A DNA stretch of 64,000 nt from Aliidiomarina celeris (GCF_003316875.1 NZ_QMIL01000005.1:99518-163517); one strand, 5' to 3'; numbered from the stretch's first letter, positions 31,440 through 41,860 are shown. Program-made: numbers and translations. The notes: generated from the sequence alone by a model not told the origin.

Positions 31440-32450
31440 CTAGTTTTCCTTGTTGCAACAATTCACTTGTTCATTGAGTTGCCAGCGTTCGCCAAAACCC
31501 GCCGACGACTCACTTAGAATGGTTTGGTTGGGTAAAAATGCAAGGGCCAATACCGCAGCGCGCGGGGGGTGGTCGCTCGGTTTGCCGTCGGCTCGCCAAT
31601 GCGCGATACGGTTGCCTGAGTTCATGGACCACAGTTCTATTTGCCGCGAAGCAGAACCAGTAAGTAAATACTTACTATTAGGGCTGAAGCGCGCGCTGGT
31701 GAAAACATTCTGCCGCGACAATGTCGACAAAGTATGCAAGCGCTCGCCGCTTACCAGATGATAAATAAAGGTGTCTGGTCCTGCGTTCACCATGGCTAAT
31801 GTTCCATTTGCATCCAGCGCAATGCGGGTAACGCGGCCCGCAGCGGGTAAGCGGTGTACTATCGCCACTTGTTCTGTGTTCCAGAGTAATGCTTGATGGT
31901 CGTTGCCGCCACTCAACACATAGCGCCCATTGGCAGACACTTGCACCTGATTAACGCGGTCGCTATGGCCCTGAAACTCAAGGCGCCGGCCGGTGCTAGG
32001 GTTAAAAAATAATACAACACCGTCGTTTCGCGCCAAAACAATATGTTCACCACGGTTTGACACGGCAACGTCGATAATAAAGCTTTCGTCGTTGCGCCAT
32101 GCGCCTAATACTTCTCCGCTTTCGGTACTCCAGAGCACAAGCGTCATGCGGCTAGCCGCGAGCGCAACACTATTGTCGGGGGAGAAAGCGACAGCCACGA
32201 TTTGGCTAATGCCTTGTTCTTCTTGTTGCCAATTAAAGCGAATGGTGTTTTTTTGATTGTCGAACAGCCTTAGGCCTTCCTCGGCTGTTGCAACTAACGA
32301 TAAGCTGCCGTCGTTTGTTAAGGCCGCCGCTTGTACTGTTCCTTCGGTACGCGTTTGGCGCTCGAGCAACTCTGAGCCTGGACTACAACCGAGCAGGCTG
32401 ATAATCGCGCTGAACAAAGCAAATTTAAAGACGGTCCGCTGAAATGTCAT
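31440..32450 (-). CDS. WD40-repeat lipoprotein
   Basis: 336 residues. Lipoprotein signal with lipobox SLLGC (Cys22). The rest is about six to seven WD-like blades: QGISQIVAVAFSPDNSVALA, HSDRVNQVQVSANGRYVLSGGNDHQALLWNT, VFTSARFSPNSKYLLTGSASRQIELWSM. Probably a beta-propeller scaffold in the periplasm. Divergent from fkpA and coupled to slyX; function unknown. Confidence 0.85.
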   Translation of the reverse strand: MTFQRTVFKFALFSAIISLLGCSPGSELLERQTRTEGTVQAAALTNDGSLSLVATAEEGLRLFDNQKNTIRFNWQQEEQGISQIVAVAFSPDNSVALAASRMTLVLWSTESGEVLGAWRNDESFIIDVAVSNRGEHIVLARNDGVVLFFNPSTGRRLEFQGHSDRVNQVQVSANGRYVLSGGNDHQALLWNTEQVAIVHRLPAAGRVTRIALDANGTLAMVNAGPDTFIYHLVSGERLHTLSTLSRQNVFTSARFSPNSKYLLTGSASRQIELWSMNSGNRIAHWRADGKPSDHPPRAAVLALAFLPNQTILSESSAGFGERWQLNEQVNCCNKEN

Positions 32451-32556
32451 TAGTCATTACCCTCTAATTATGTTTATTATAGAGCGTTCGCGTTTGAAAT
32501 GCTGAGGTATTGAAAACGCCTTTTTTAGGCTCTCAATGATTAGATCGGAGAAATAC

Positions 32557-33324
32557 ATGAAAATTATGGCTAAAACAGTGCTTGCGTCGGCATTAGCACT
32601 CGCCATCGCCGGTTGCGGCGCAGAAGCGCCTTCGGCACAAAATGCTGCAGGGCAAAGCAAAGTAGCGCTCGACAACGAAGCGAATCGCCACGCATACGCG
32701 CTCGGCACGGTATTAGGGCGTGAAGTAGCCGCGAATATGGAACATCTTACCGAGACCGGCATTGAGCTCGACAACGCCGTGGTTCTCGCTGCGCTTTCAG
32801 ACGCATTAAACGACAACACCCGTATGTCTGACGATGAAGTGCAAGAAGCCATTATGGCCCTCGTTGAATTGAGCACCAATTATGCTGAAGAGCAAAGCCA
32901 AGTGGCGAGCGAGCAGAACTTACAAGACGGTTTAGCTTATCAGGCTGAAAACGCTGCGCGTGAAGGCGTAATAGTGACCGAGAGCGGTTTACAGTATGAA
33001 GTGATTACCGAAGGTGAAGGCGAAAGCCCCGCCGCGGAAGATACGGTAACCGTACATTACGAAGGCACGTTAATTGACGGCACAGTATTCGATAGCTCTT
33101 ATGAGCGCGACGAACCCATAGCGTTCCCACTGAACCGGGTAATCCCGGGTTGGTCTGAAGGCGTTCAGCTTATGAATGTAGGCTCGAAGTATCGTTTTGT
33201 TATTCCTGCAGAGCTCGCTTATGGTAGCGAAGAGCGCCCGGGTAGCCCAATTCCGCCAAATGCGACTTTGATTTTCGAAGTGGAATTGTTGGAGATCGAA
33301 AAAGCTGAGAGCGTAAGTGAATAA
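32557..33324 (+). CDS. fkpA: FKBP-type peptidyl-prolyl isomerase, FkpA-like, predicted lipoprotein
   Basis: 255 residues from the ATG at 32557 (GGAG six bases before); a longer start at 32536 lacks one. The N terminus ends in a lipobox AIAGC, so this copy looks lipid-anchored, whereas E. coli FkpA is soluble. A helical dimerisation region (about 35-140; YALGTVLGREVAANM) precedes the FKBP domain, with VTVHYEGTLIDGTVFDSS, FPLNRVIPGWSEGVQLM and IPAELAYG. Envelope foldase and chaperone. A terminator follows. Confidence 0.92.
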   Translation: MKIMAKTVLASALALAIAGCGAEAPSAQNAAGQSKVALDNEANRHAYALGTVLGREVAANMEHLTETGIELDNAVVLAALSDALNDNTRMSDDEVQEAIMALVELSTNYAEEQSQVASEQNLQDGLAYQAENAAREGVIVTESGLQYEVITEGEGESPAAEDTVTVHYEGTLIDGTVFDSSYERDEPIAFPLNRVIPGWSEGVQLMNVGSKYRFVIPAELAYGSEERPGSPIPPNATLIFEVELLEIEKAESVSE

Positions 33325-33343
33325 ACGCTAGGCGTTAAGAATA

Positions 33344-33373
33344 AAAGCTCGCCGTTGAGGCGAGCTTTTTTTT
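33344..33373 (+). terminator. Terminator between fkpA and rsd
   Basis: An 11-bp stem AAAAGCTCGCC/GGCGAGCTTTT with loop GTTGA and a run of T. The A-tract on the other side lets it serve rsd as well. Confidence 0.88.
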
Positions 33374-33860
33374 AGGGGACTGGTTTTTCGTCAAGTAGCT
33401 CGCGAGCACTCAACAGTTGCAAGAGTTTATCTTCAAGTTCAAGGCGCTGCTCAATCGCTTCACCGATAATGCTTAATTGTCTGTCGAAGCCGGTTAAACT
33501 GCTGTCAGTGTCGATCTCACCAAATTGATCGTTAAACGCAAGCGCGGCTTCTGTGGTTTCTGCAATCTGTGGATAGACTTGCTCGGCAACTTCTTTCGCA
33601 TGTTGGTCATGTTCATTCGCTTGGGACAAAATACGGTCGTATAATTCAAAATGGCCAGCCGATACGTAATCCACCAAGGTTTCACAAAAATGCTGAATGT
33701 GTTCAATGCTGGGCAATTGCCCGCGGTTTTCACTGTAAGGGGGTAACCCCGCCAAGCTGCAATACTGTACAAGTATAGACTGTCGTTCTTCTAGCCATCG
33801 GTCGAGTGAGGTGTCTTGCCCACCCCAACGTTGTTTTGCGGCTGTATTTCGGCTTAACAT
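33372..33860 (-). CDS. rsd: Anti-sigma-70 factor Rsd/AlgQ
   Basis: 162 residues (E. coli Rsd 158). TQ-like N terminus AAKQRWGGQDTSLDRWLEERQ, then LVQYCSLAGL and HIQHFCETLVDYVSAGHFELY, are conserved in Rsd/AlgQ. It binds the housekeeping sigma factor and favours alternative sigma factors in stationary phase. Divergent from nudC, the same rsd/nudC-hemE arrangement as in E. coli. It ends at the shared terminator with fkpA. Confidence 0.94.
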   Translation of the reverse strand: MLSRNTAAKQRWGGQDTSLDRWLEERQSILVQYCSLAGLPPYSENRGQLPSIEHIQHFCETLVDYVSAGHFELYDRILSQANEHDQHAKEVAEQVYPQIAETTEAALAFNDQFGEIDTDSSLTGFDRQLSIIGEAIEQRLELEDKLLQLLSARELLDEKPVP

Positions 33861-33959
33861 AGCCTCTCCTTTGCCATACGCACGTCATAAAAATCCACTG
33901 TACTGTTCGTATGAGGCAAAAAGCAACTATTTCTCGGTGGTCGGAGAAGCCAACTTATT

Positions 33960-34772
33960 ATGATAATTCCAGATTGTATGCCCGAGCCTAGCGAATCGGT
34001 GTTATGGCTTATTTTGTACAATAATCAACTTATAGACACCAAGCCACAACAGCCGCACTATGCACCGCCACTACTCACGCTAGAGGAGCTCCCTCAAGCT
34101 AAACGCGGGTACACTGCTAAAATCGGCGACTATGAGGGGCGAGCGGTTTACATGTTGGTGGCCGATGCCGATATGAAGTTTCCGGCCCGTTGGCAGTGGC
34201 TGCCGCTCCGGCAATGCCTCTTGCGCACTAACGAGCTTCTGTTTAGTTTAGGTGCGCGAGCCTGCCAAATTCAGCACTTTTTGTCGACCCACAAGTTTTG
34301 TGGGCGCTGCGGCTCTGCGCTGGCGCAGTCGCGCGATGAATTGGCGGTTGTTTGTGGCGCGTGTAAAACCACTGATTACCCGCGTATTTCGCCTTGCATT
34401 ATTGTGGGTATTTATAAAGATAAACAGATTTTACTGGCGCAGGGAACACGCCACCCGCAAGGGCTCTATTCTGTTTTAGCGGGCTTTGTGGAAAGTGGCG
34501 AGTCTCTTGAGCAAACGTTAAAGCGAGAGGTCAAGGAAGAGGTAGGCATTGAGGTAACCGATATTGAATACGTAATGAGCCAAGCTTGGCCGTTCCCACA
34601 TTCACTGATGGCCGGCTTTGTGGCGCGCTACGCCGGCGGCGAGATAACGCCCGACCCAACGGAAATTGTTACCGCTGACTGGTTTCACTTCGACGCACTT
34701 CCGCAAACCCCACCGCAAGGCACCATAGCCGCTAAATTAATTAATGTGGTAGCGCAAAAGGTGGGCCTGTGA
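33960..34772 (+). CDS. nudC: NAD(H) diphosphatase NudC
   Basis: 270 residues. A zinc ribbon with two Cys pairs (CGRCGSALAQ...VCGACKTTDYPR) precedes the Nudix box GFVESGESLEQTLKREVKEE and the NADH-specific SQAWPFPHSLM. It cleaves NADH and removes NAD caps from RNA. The ATG at 33960 is used; a second in-frame ATG at 33978 is possible. Followed by hemE after 67 bases. Confidence 0.95.
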   Translation: MIIPDCMPEPSESVLWLILYNNQLIDTKPQQPHYAPPLLTLEELPQAKRGYTAKIGDYEGRAVYMLVADADMKFPARWQWLPLRQCLLRTNELLFSLGARACQIQHFLSTHKFCGRCGSALAQSRDELAVVCGACKTTDYPRISPCIIVGIYKDKQILLAQGTRHPQGLYSVLAGFVESGESLEQTLKREVKEEVGIEVTDIEYVMSQAWPFPHSLMAGFVARYAGGEITPDPTEIVTADWFHFDALPQTPPQGTIAAKLINVVAQKVGL

Positions 34773-34839
34773 TTTAACTGACAGCAGCGCACGGTCTTGG
34801 TAGAATCCGTGCATCCATTTTTTTGAGTTGTGAATTGTT

Positions 34840-35907
34840 ATGAGTGCAGAATTAAAGAACGATCGTTACCTTCGAGCCTTGGCAAAACAGCCGGTTGACC
34901 GCACGCCCATTTGGATGATGCGTCAGGCGGGGCGTTATTTGCCAGAGTATCGTGAACTGCGTAAAGAAGCCGGTGACTTTATGGCGCTGTGCAAAAATGC
35001 TGAACTTGCGTGTGAAGTAACGCTACAGCCGTTACGCAGGTTTCCGCTCGACGCTGCCATTCTGTTTTCTGACATTCTAACCATTCCCGACGCCATGGGT
35101 TTAGGCCTGTATTTTGAAACCGGTGAAGGACCACGTTTTGAGCGCCCGGTTCGTGATTGGCGCAGTGTGAATGCACTTGGAATTCCGGATCCAGAAGACG
35201 AGCTCGGCTATGTCATGAAGGCCGTGAGCACTATTCGTCGCGAACTGAAAGGTGAAGTGCCACTTATTGGATTTTCCGGCAGCCCATGGACGCTTGCTAC
35301 CTATATGGTTGAGGGCGGCAGCACTAAGAACTTCTCTGAAGTGAAAAAAATGGCGTTCGAAGAGCCGGAAGTAATGCACATGTTACTCGACAAGCTGGCC
35401 AAGTCGGTAACCTTGTATTTGAATGCGCAAATCGCTAACGGTGCGCAGTCGGTGATGATCTTTGACACTTGGGGCGGCGTATTGTCTCCAAGAGACTACC
35501 GCGAGTTTTCGTTGCACTATATGGCGCAGATCGTAGACGGTCTAACCCGTGAAGCCGATGGCCGGAAGGTGCCGGTTACGTTATTTACCAAAAATGGTGG
35601 CCAATGGTTAGAGGCGATGGCCGCTACGGGCTGTGATGCACTGGGCCTCGACTGGACTACAGATATTGGTGAAGCACGGCGCCGGGTGGGTGATAAGGTT
35701 GCGTTACAAGGCAACATGGACCCAAGCATACTGTATGCGTCACCGGAGCGAATTCGCCAAGAAGTGCAAATTATTTTAGACGGTTACGGCGAGGGTTCTG
35801 GACACGTTTTCAACCTTGGTCATGGTATTCACCCTGGTGTAAAACCTGAGCATGCGGGTGAGTTTATTCGAGCGGTAACCGAGCTGAGTAAAACCTACCA
35901 CCGTTAG
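34840..35907 (+). CDS. hemE: Uroporphyrinogen decarboxylase
   Basis: 355 residues. Converts uroporphyrinogen III to coproporphyrinogen III in heme synthesis. Signature [16 protein letters not shown] near the start, [14 protein letters not shown] (catalytic Asp), [13 protein letters not shown] and [10 protein letters not shown], and the C-terminal [13 protein letters not shown]. Full length. Confidence 0.98.
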   Translation: MSAELKNDRYLRALAKQPVDRTPIWMMRQAGRYLPEYRELRKEAGDFMALCKNAELACEVTLQPLRRFPLDAAILFSDILTIPDAMGLGLYFETGEGPRFERPVRDWRSVNALGIPDPEDELGYVMKAVSTIRRELKGEVPLIGFSGSPWTLATYMVEGGSTKNFSEVKKMAFEEPEVMHMLLDKLAKSVTLYLNAQIANGAQSVMIFDTWGGVLSPRDYREFSLHYMAQIVDGLTREADGRKVPVTLFTKNGGQWLEAMAATGCDALGLDWTTDIGEARRRVGDKVALQGNMDPSILYASPERIRQEVQIILDGYGEGSGHVFNLGHGIHPGVKPEHAGEFIRAVTELSKTYHR

Positions 35908-36017
35908 GCCTTTGCGACCAGTTCCTCGAATACAGCGGTAAGGTGTACCGATTTTTAGCAGGGAAGGGCGTACAATCGGGCTATAACTTTAGGCATATAA
36001 CGATCGATGGGGATAGT

Positions 36018-37073
36018 ATGGCAAAGCGAGCGTATGTGACACCACTGAGTGTAGTCGCCGTTCTTCTGGCAGGCGTGGTGGCGTGGTTGTATTTTGGACC
36101 GGCCGACGAACAAGGCGGTCAACGCGAAATGCCGAAACCGACGATCGTAACAACGACCGCGCAAGTCATGGAATTCCGCGACACAATCGAAGGCTTAGGC
36201 ACCTCGCAAGCGAGTGAGTCTGTGAACATTATGGCGCGTGTGACCCAAACGGTGCGCGAGCTTCATTTTAATGACGGACAAGACGTAGAGCGCGGTGACC
36301 TTTTGATCGTTTTGAACGATCGAGAAGAACGCGCGCGGGTACAGGAACTAGAGTTTCGTTTAGCGGAGAACAGACGCCAACTTGATCGTTTACGTGAGCT
36401 GGCGCGTGAGAACGCTGCCTCGCGCAGCATGATCGACGAACAAGAAGTGCGGGTAGAACAAACTGCTGCAGAGCTCGATGTGGCGCGCAGTCGATTAGAG
36501 GAAATGACGATACGTTCGCCGTTCTCGGGACGCGTAGGTCTGCGCGAGGTCAGTGTCGGTTCACTGGTGCGCCCTGGCGATACCATTACCACACTCGACG
36601 CGCTGGACCCGATTTACGTTGACTTCAGCGTGCCCGAACTTTATTTACCAAGCTTAGCCTCCGGACAAAACGTAGCGGCTTATTCGGCTGCTTATCCAAA
36701 TCGTGCGTTTAATGGTCAAATTGTAAGCTTGGCGTCGCGTGTGGACCCGGTAACCCGTTCTATTCAGGTTCGCGCTGCAATTAATAACGAGTCGCGCGAG
36801 CTGCGGCCCGGTATGTTGTTGCGGGTTGAACTTGAACGTAGTGTCGACAACACCTTGATGGTGCCAGAAAGTGCGGTAATTCCAATTCGTAACGACCAAC
36901 ACGTGTACTTTGTGAATAGCGAAGACCGAGTTGAGCTCAAAGTTGTGCAAACAGGTCGCCGGCTACCGGGCTGGGTAGAAATTTTAGGCGGCATTGCCGA
37001 AGGCGACAGGGTGGTTGTTGAAGGAACGGTGCGAGTACGCGACGGCTTGCCTGTCAATGTCGTGGAGCGCTAA
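36018..37073 (+). CDS. RND efflux periplasmic adaptor (membrane fusion protein)
   Basis: 351 residues from the ATG at 36018 (GGGGAT upstream); longer in-frame starts extend into the gap after hemE and lack homologous sequence. An uncleaved N-terminal anchor (VVAVLLAGVVAWLYF), a split lipoyl/barrel-sandwich domain around a coiled-coil hairpin (LEFRLAENRRQLDRLRELAREN; IRSPFSGRVGLREVSVGSLV) and a beta barrel (PIYVDFSVPELYLPSL) are seen. It links the permease to a TolC-like channel that is not encoded here. The permease starts 3 bases later. Confidence 0.94.
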   Translation: MAKRAYVTPLSVVAVLLAGVVAWLYFGPADEQGGQREMPKPTIVTTTAQVMEFRDTIEGLGTSQASESVNIMARVTQTVRELHFNDGQDVERGDLLIVLNDREERARVQELEFRLAENRRQLDRLRELARENAASRSMIDEQEVRVEQTAAELDVARSRLEEMTIRSPFSGRVGLREVSVGSLVRPGDTITTLDALDPIYVDFSVPELYLPSLASGQNVAAYSAAYPNRAFNGQIVSLASRVDPVTRSIQVRAAINNESRELRPGMLLRVELERSVDNTLMVPESAVIPIRNDQHVYFVNSEDRVELKVVQTGRRLPGWVEILGGIAEGDRVVVEGTVRVRDGLPVNVVER

Positions 37074-37076
37074 GCC

Positions 37077-40000
37077 ATGTTGTTGTCTGATGTATCGGTA
37101 AAACGCCCCGTATTCGCAACGGTTATCAACATACTGTTAATTATCTTTGGGGTGGTGGCATTTACCTCACTGCCGCTGCGTGAATACCCAAATATTGACC
37201 CCCCAGTAGTTTCAATTGGTACGTCGTACCCCGGCGCAAACGCTGAAATTGTTGAAACCCAAATTACGCAAGTTATTGAAGAGCGCATTAGCGGTATCGA
37301 CGGCATTAAAACCGTTAACTCAAGCAGCCGCGACGGCCGCTCTAATATTACCATTGAGTTCGAGCAAAGCCGCGACATCGACTCGGCCGCCAACGACGTA
37401 CGCGAGCGCGTACAGCGTGTTTTACGTAGCCTACCTGAGCAAGTAGACCCGCCAGAAGTGACCAAAGCCAACTCCGACGAAGACACGGTGGTTTGGTATA
37501 ACTTGCGTAGTGAAAATATGACCACGCTGGAGCTGACGGATTATGCCAACCGCTACATTGTGGACCGTTTATCGGTTGTCGACGGTGTTGCACGGGTCAA
37601 TATTGGTGGTGAACGGCGCTATGCGATGAAGCTATGGCTCGACCGCAATGCCATGGCGGCGCGTAATATAACCGTGGGTGATATTGAAAGTCGGTTACGG
37701 GCAGAAAACGTAGAGCTACCAGCCGGAACTATTGAGTCGCGCGATCGTGAATTCTCGGTGCGGGTAACCCGTAGCTATTTATCGCCGTCTGATTTTGCAA
37801 ATTTAACAATTGTAAGCGGAGCCGACGGCTATCTTGTGCGGCTTGGTGAAGTGGCACGGGTGTCGCTTGAGGCTGAAAACGACCGCTCCGAGTTCCGTGG
37901 CAACGGCATTAACATGGTGGGTATTGGAATTATTCGCCAGTCGAATGCCAATACGCTCGACGTGGTAGACAACGCCAACCGAGAAGTTGAGCGCATAAAA
38001 GCAACGCTGCCCGCCAGTATGCAATTGGTGCCGAGTTACGACTCGTCGGTGTTTATTCGCGAGTCGATTAAAGAGGTGTACAACACTCTTTATATCGCTA
38101 TGGCCATGGTTATTATCGTTATTTACCTGTTCTTGGGGAATTTACGCGTAACCCTTATTCCGGCGTTAACGGTGCCCGTGGCATTGTTGTCGTCTTACAT
38201 TGTACTTTCCGCCATGGGTTTCTCCATAAACTTGCTCACATTGCTTGCGCTCGTGCTGGCAATCGGCTTGGTGGTCGACGACTCGATTGTAGTATTGGAA
38301 AATATTTATCGTCGCGTTGAGCAAGGCGATCCGCCTTTGCTGGCCGCTTATCGGGGTGCCCGTGAAGTTGGCTTTGCGGTGGTAGCCACCACCCTAGTAC
38401 TGATTTCTGTGTTCGTACCATTAGTATTTCTCGACGGTAACATTGGTTTGCTGTTTACCGAGTTTGCCATAGCACTTGCAGCCGCAGTGGCGTTCTCCAG
38501 TATTACCGCGCTTACCTTATCGCCCATGCTCTGTTCCAAACTGTTGAAAAAGAAAGAGCGTAGTTCACGTTTTGGTCGCGCTATGGACGCTGGCTTTGGC
38601 AAGCTCGAAGCGGGCTACGAGCGCTGGGTGCGGAAAACCATTAGCATACCGGTGATTGCTTTTGCTGTCGTTGTGTTATCGGCGGCGGGCAGTTACCTGC
38701 TACTCGACCGTCTAGGCCAAGAGTTTGTGCCACCAGAAGACCGCGGGAACTTTTTCGTGATGGTACGTGCTGCGGAAGGTGCCAGCTACGAGTCGAATTC
38801 GCGCAATATGAAAAAAGTGGAAGAGATTTTGTTGCCTTATATCGATCAAGGCAAAGTTGAGCGCCTTATTGTCCGTACTCCCGGTTGGGGCAACAGCGCG
38901 GGTATTGCCATTGTCGGCACTATACCTTTTAGCGAGCGCGACTGGAGTTCATTCGAACTGTTAAATGAAGTGCGTGCACGCTTAGAAGAAATTCCAGACG
39001 TAATTGCCTTTGCCAACATGCGCAGCGGTATTCGTGGAGGGGGTAGTTCACGGCCTGTTGAGTTCGTACTGCAGGGCAACACCTTTGAAGACTTGGCGCG
39101 TTACCGCGACATTTTGCTCGAACGCGCCTATGAAAACCCTGGATTAGTGCAGCTTGACAGTGATTATCGTGAAACCGTGCCGCAACTGCGTATTCGTATT
39201 GACCAAAGCCGCGCTGCTGACTTAGGTGTGTCGGTGGGCGATATCGGCCGTACGCTTGAAAGTATGCTCGGTACGCGTCGGGTTACGACCTACCAAGACG
39301 CAGGTGAAGAATACAACGTAATTTTGGAAGGCGAACGCAGCGATTATCAATCGCCCCAAGCCATCGACAATATTTACGTTCGGTCGCAACGTACAGGCCA
39401 ATTAGTGCCGATGTCGAACTTGGTAACGGTAGACGAAGGAGCCACTGCTGCGCAATTGAATCGCTATAATCGGATGCGATCGATCACCATTACGGCAAAC
39501 CTCGCCGACGGCTATTCGTTGGGTGAAGCGTTAGCCTATTTGGAGAATATTGTACTGACTGAATTGCCTGAAGACGTTTCATTCGACTACAAAGGCCAGT
39601 CGTTGCTGTACCAAGAAGGCGGCAGTACAATTATCTTTATATTTGCGCTGGCTTTGGCCATTACATTCTTGGTGCTCGCAGCGCAGTTCGAGAGTTTTAT
39701 TCACCCACTGGTGATTATTCTCACGGTACCGCTGGCCATATTTGGGGCAGCTTTTGGTTTGTACATCACAGGGCAAACCATCAATATATACAGCCAAATA
39801 GGGATTATTATGCTGATCGGCTTGGCCGCGAAAAATGGTATTCTTATTGTGGAGTTTGCCAACCAGTTACGCGACGCAGGCATGAAGTTTGAAGACGCGT
39901 TAGCGCGTGCGTCTCGTTTGCGCTTAAGGCCTATTGTGATGACCGCGTTTACCACCATTATGAGCTCCTTGCCGCTGGTACTTGCAGTAGGACCGGGTGC

Positions 40001-40217
40001 TGAAAGCCGTATGGTTATAGGTGTGGTTATTTTTGCAGGGGTAGCGTTCTCGGCGTTTTTAACCATTTTCTTGGTGCCGGCGCTTTACATGGGCCTTGCC
40101 AAAAATACCTCATCGCCGAAGGCAATTGAGAACGAGCTGGAACGCTTAGAGGCTATTTATCCTGACCGCCGCGCGGAAGACGATGCAATAGCGCAGGCTG
40201 AGGCCGTAAAAGACTAA
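37077..40217 (+). CDS. RND efflux permease (AcrB/HAE1 type)
   Basis: 1046 residues, with 12 expected membrane helices and two large periplasmic loops. N terminus VSVKRPVFATVINILLIIFG and the proton-relay Asp pair in TM4 (LVLAIGLVVDDSIVVLENIYR) are typical, as are the N-terminal repeat YPGANAEIVETQIT and the C-terminal LIGLAAKNGILIVEFANQLR. Substrates cannot be told from sequence; drug, detergent or fatty-acid export are all possible. No local TetR or two-component regulator flanks the pair. Confidence 0.95.
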   Translation: MLLSDVSVKRPVFATVINILLIIFGVVAFTSLPLREYPNIDPPVVSIGTSYPGANAEIVETQITQVIEERISGIDGIKTVNSSSRDGRSNITIEFEQSRDIDSAANDVRERVQRVLRSLPEQVDPPEVTKANSDEDTVVWYNLRSENMTTLELTDYANRYIVDRLSVVDGVARVNIGGERRYAMKLWLDRNAMAARNITVGDIESRLRAENVELPAGTIESRDREFSVRVTRSYLSPSDFANLTIVSGADGYLVRLGEVARVSLEAENDRSEFRGNGINMVGIGIIRQSNANTLDVVDNANREVERIKATLPASMQLVPSYDSSVFIRESIKEVYNTLYIAMAMVIIVIYLFLGNLRVTLIPALTVPVALLSSYIVLSAMGFSINLLTLLALVLAIGLVVDDSIVVLENIYRRVEQGDPPLLAAYRGAREVGFAVVATTLVLISVFVPLVFLDGNIGLLFTEFAIALAAAVAFSSITALTLSPMLCSKLLKKKERSSRFGRAMDAGFGKLEAGYERWVRKTISIPVIAFAVVVLSAAGSYLLLDRLGQEFVPPEDRGNFFVMVRAAEGASYESNSRNMKKVEEILLPYIDQGKVERLIVRTPGWGNSAGIAIVGTIPFSERDWSSFELLNEVRARLEEIPDVIAFANMRSGIRGGGSSRPVEFVLQGNTFEDLARYRDILLERAYENPGLVQLDSDYRETVPQLRIRIDQSRAADLGVSVGDIGRTLESMLGTRRVTTYQDAGEEYNVILEGERSDYQSPQAIDNIYVRSQRTGQLVPMSNLVTVDEGATAAQLNRYNRMRSITITANLADGYSLGEALAYLENIVLTELPEDVSFDYKGQSLLYQEGGSTIIFIFALALAITFLVLAAQFESFIHPLVIILTVPLAIFGAAFGLYITGQTINIYSQIGIIMLIGLAAKNGILIVEFANQLRDAGMKFEDALARASRLRLRPIVMTAFTTIMSSLPLVLAVGPGAESRMVIGVVIFAGVAFSAFLTIFLVPALYMGLAKNTSSPKAIENELERLEAIYPDRRAEDDAIAQAEAVKD

Positions 40218-40228
40218 AGCAAAAGCAA

Positions 40229-40957
40229 TTAGAACTGGCGAAGAAGGCTGTTTTGGGAAACGGGCAGCCCTTCTAAAATGTTCCGAGACAACTGGGGGTG
40301 ATTGGTAAAAATACCATCCACCCCCATTTTTTTCAGCCATGCAATGTCGTGGGCCTCGTCGACGGTATACACAAATACTTTTAACCCCCGTTGATGAGCG
40401 TCTTCAACAAAGCGTGAGTTCACTACATTAATGTCGATGTGGGCCGACCATGCCTCTAAAGTCGTCGCGAAGGCCGCATAGTCTAAATGACAGCTGGCGG
40501 TAAGTGCACCTAGCAAGGTTTGCGGGCGAAGGTTTTTTAAGCTTTGCAACCAATGATGATCAAAAGACGAAACCAAGAGTTGGTTGTTGGCAAAGCCTTG
40601 CTCGGCGCAAGCCCAGTCGAGCAAAGCGGCAAGTCGGTGGGTGTCAATTTCCGACTTCATTTCAATATTGAGTAAACAGCGCCCTTGGAGAAACGAAAGT
40701 GTTTCCTGCAAGGTAGGAATGGGGTGCTGACCGAAAACTTTTAAGGTGCTAATTTGAGCTTGGGTTAGGTCTTGAATTCGACCGGGTTGTGCTGCAAGGC
40801 GCTCGAGGTATCGGTCGTGGAACACATAAATTTCCCCGTCCACTTCAATAATGTCAATTTCGATGCCGTCGGCTTTAGCGTCTAAAGCGCGCTCAAAAGA
40901 CGCCAAGGTATTTTCCGGCGCTACCGCACTGGCACCTCGATGCGCAATAAGCAACAT
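40229..40957 (-). CDS. Glycerophosphodiester phosphodiesterase
   Basis: 242 residues from the ATG at 40957; a GTG at 40975, overlapping the psd stop, would add six residues and is also possible. TIM-barrel GDPD with LIAHRGASAVAPENTLASF (catalytic His, Arg, Glu), GIEIDIIEVDG (metal ligands) and VFHDRYLER (catalytic His). Releases glycerol 3-phosphate from deacylated phospholipids. No signal peptide, so the cytoplasmic UgpQ type. Linkage to psd gives a phospholipid theme. Confidence 0.93.
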   Translation of the reverse strand: MLLIAHRGASAVAPENTLASFERALDAKADGIEIDIIEVDGEIYVFHDRYLERLAAQPGRIQDLTQAQISTLKVFGQHPIPTLQETLSFLQGRCLLNIEMKSEIDTHRLAALLDWACAEQGFANNQLLVSSFDHHWLQSLKNLRPQTLLGALTASCHLDYAAFATTLEAWSAHIDINVVNSRFVEDAHQRGLKVFVYTVDEAHDIAWLKKMGVDGIFTNHPQLSRNILEGLPVSQNSLLRQF

Positions 40958-40965
40958 AGCTTTAA

Positions 40966-41832
40966 TTAGTCCCACTCGCCTAAAATTGAGCCCATACGGG
41001 TTACCTCGCCAATTTTCATATTTTCGTGCCAGTGCATTTTGTTTTCGGCAAAGGCAAGAATAACAGTAGAGCCGAGTTTAAAGCGCCCCATTTCTTCGCC
41101 CTTTTTAAGCATAATAGCTTGTGGCCCTGCTGCTGGGTAATTCCATTTGTGCACGTGTGAACCGCGCGGAGGAGTAACGGTACCAGACCACGAAGTTTCG
41201 ATACTGGCAACAATAGTCGCTCCCACCAAAACCATTGCAAATGGCCCGTGTTCACTGTCGAAAATGGCAACAACGCGTTCGTTACGGGCAAACAAATTCG
41301 GTACGTTCTCAGCCGTTAATGGGTTTACCGAGAATAGCTCACCCGGCACATACACCATACTCCGCAATACGCCGTCGCAGGGCATGTGAATGCGATGGTA
41401 ATCGCGTGGTGCTAAATAAATAGTCGCGAATTCGCCACCTTCAAATTCTGCTGCTGTTTCTTTACTGCCGCCAAGTAGTGCGCTGAGGGTGTAGTCATGA
41501 TTTTTAGCCTGCACTAGTGTGTCGTTGTAGATTGGGCCAAACTGACTCACGCGACCGTCGACCGGGTGGGCTAACTCATTGTCGCTTGCGAGCATTGGGC
41601 GGGCATCGGCCTTTAATGGGCGGGTAAAAAAGTCATTAAAGGTTTTGTAGCTACTGGCATTTTCATGTTCCGCTTCGCTCATATTTACGCTGTAATTGCG
41701 AATAAAGGCCTTAATAGCAAGCTGGGTAAACCAACCCGCCCGAGCCGCGGCGAATTTGCCGACAAGCCGCGAAAGCAAATGCTTGGGTAAAATATATTGG
41801 CTAATAATTTTGGTACGATCGATAGCAGACAC
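40966..41832 (-). CDS. psd: Phosphatidylserine decarboxylase proenzyme
   Basis: 288 residues. Inner-membrane enzyme that makes phosphatidylethanolamine. The self-cleavage site LGST is in [13 protein letters not shown]; cleavage before Ser255 creates the pyruvoyl group. Also [30 protein letters not shown] and KKGEEMG as in the family. Downstream of rsgA (28 bases), the same psd-rsgA-orn neighbourhood as E. coli. Confidence 0.97.
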   Translation of the reverse strand: MSAIDRTKIISQYILPKHLLSRLVGKFAAARAGWFTQLAIKAFIRNYSVNMSEAEHENASSYKTFNDFFTRPLKADARPMLASDNELAHPVDGRVSQFGPIYNDTLVQAKNHDYTLSALLGGSKETAAEFEGGEFATIYLAPRDYHRIHMPCDGVLRSMVYVPGELFSVNPLTAENVPNLFARNERVVAIFDSEHGPFAMVLVGATIVASIETSWSGTVTPPRGSHVHKWNYPAAGPQAIMLKKGEEMGRFKLGSTVILAFAENKMHWHENMKIGEVTRMGSILGEWD

Positions 41833-41860
41833 GCTCTTTCCCTTCTTAAATTACATATAA

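Noticed and set aside
36018-40217. A local regulator for the RND efflux pair
   Set aside because: hemE upstream and the glycerophosphodiesterase downstream are unrelated; no TetR, MarR or two-component gene adjoins.
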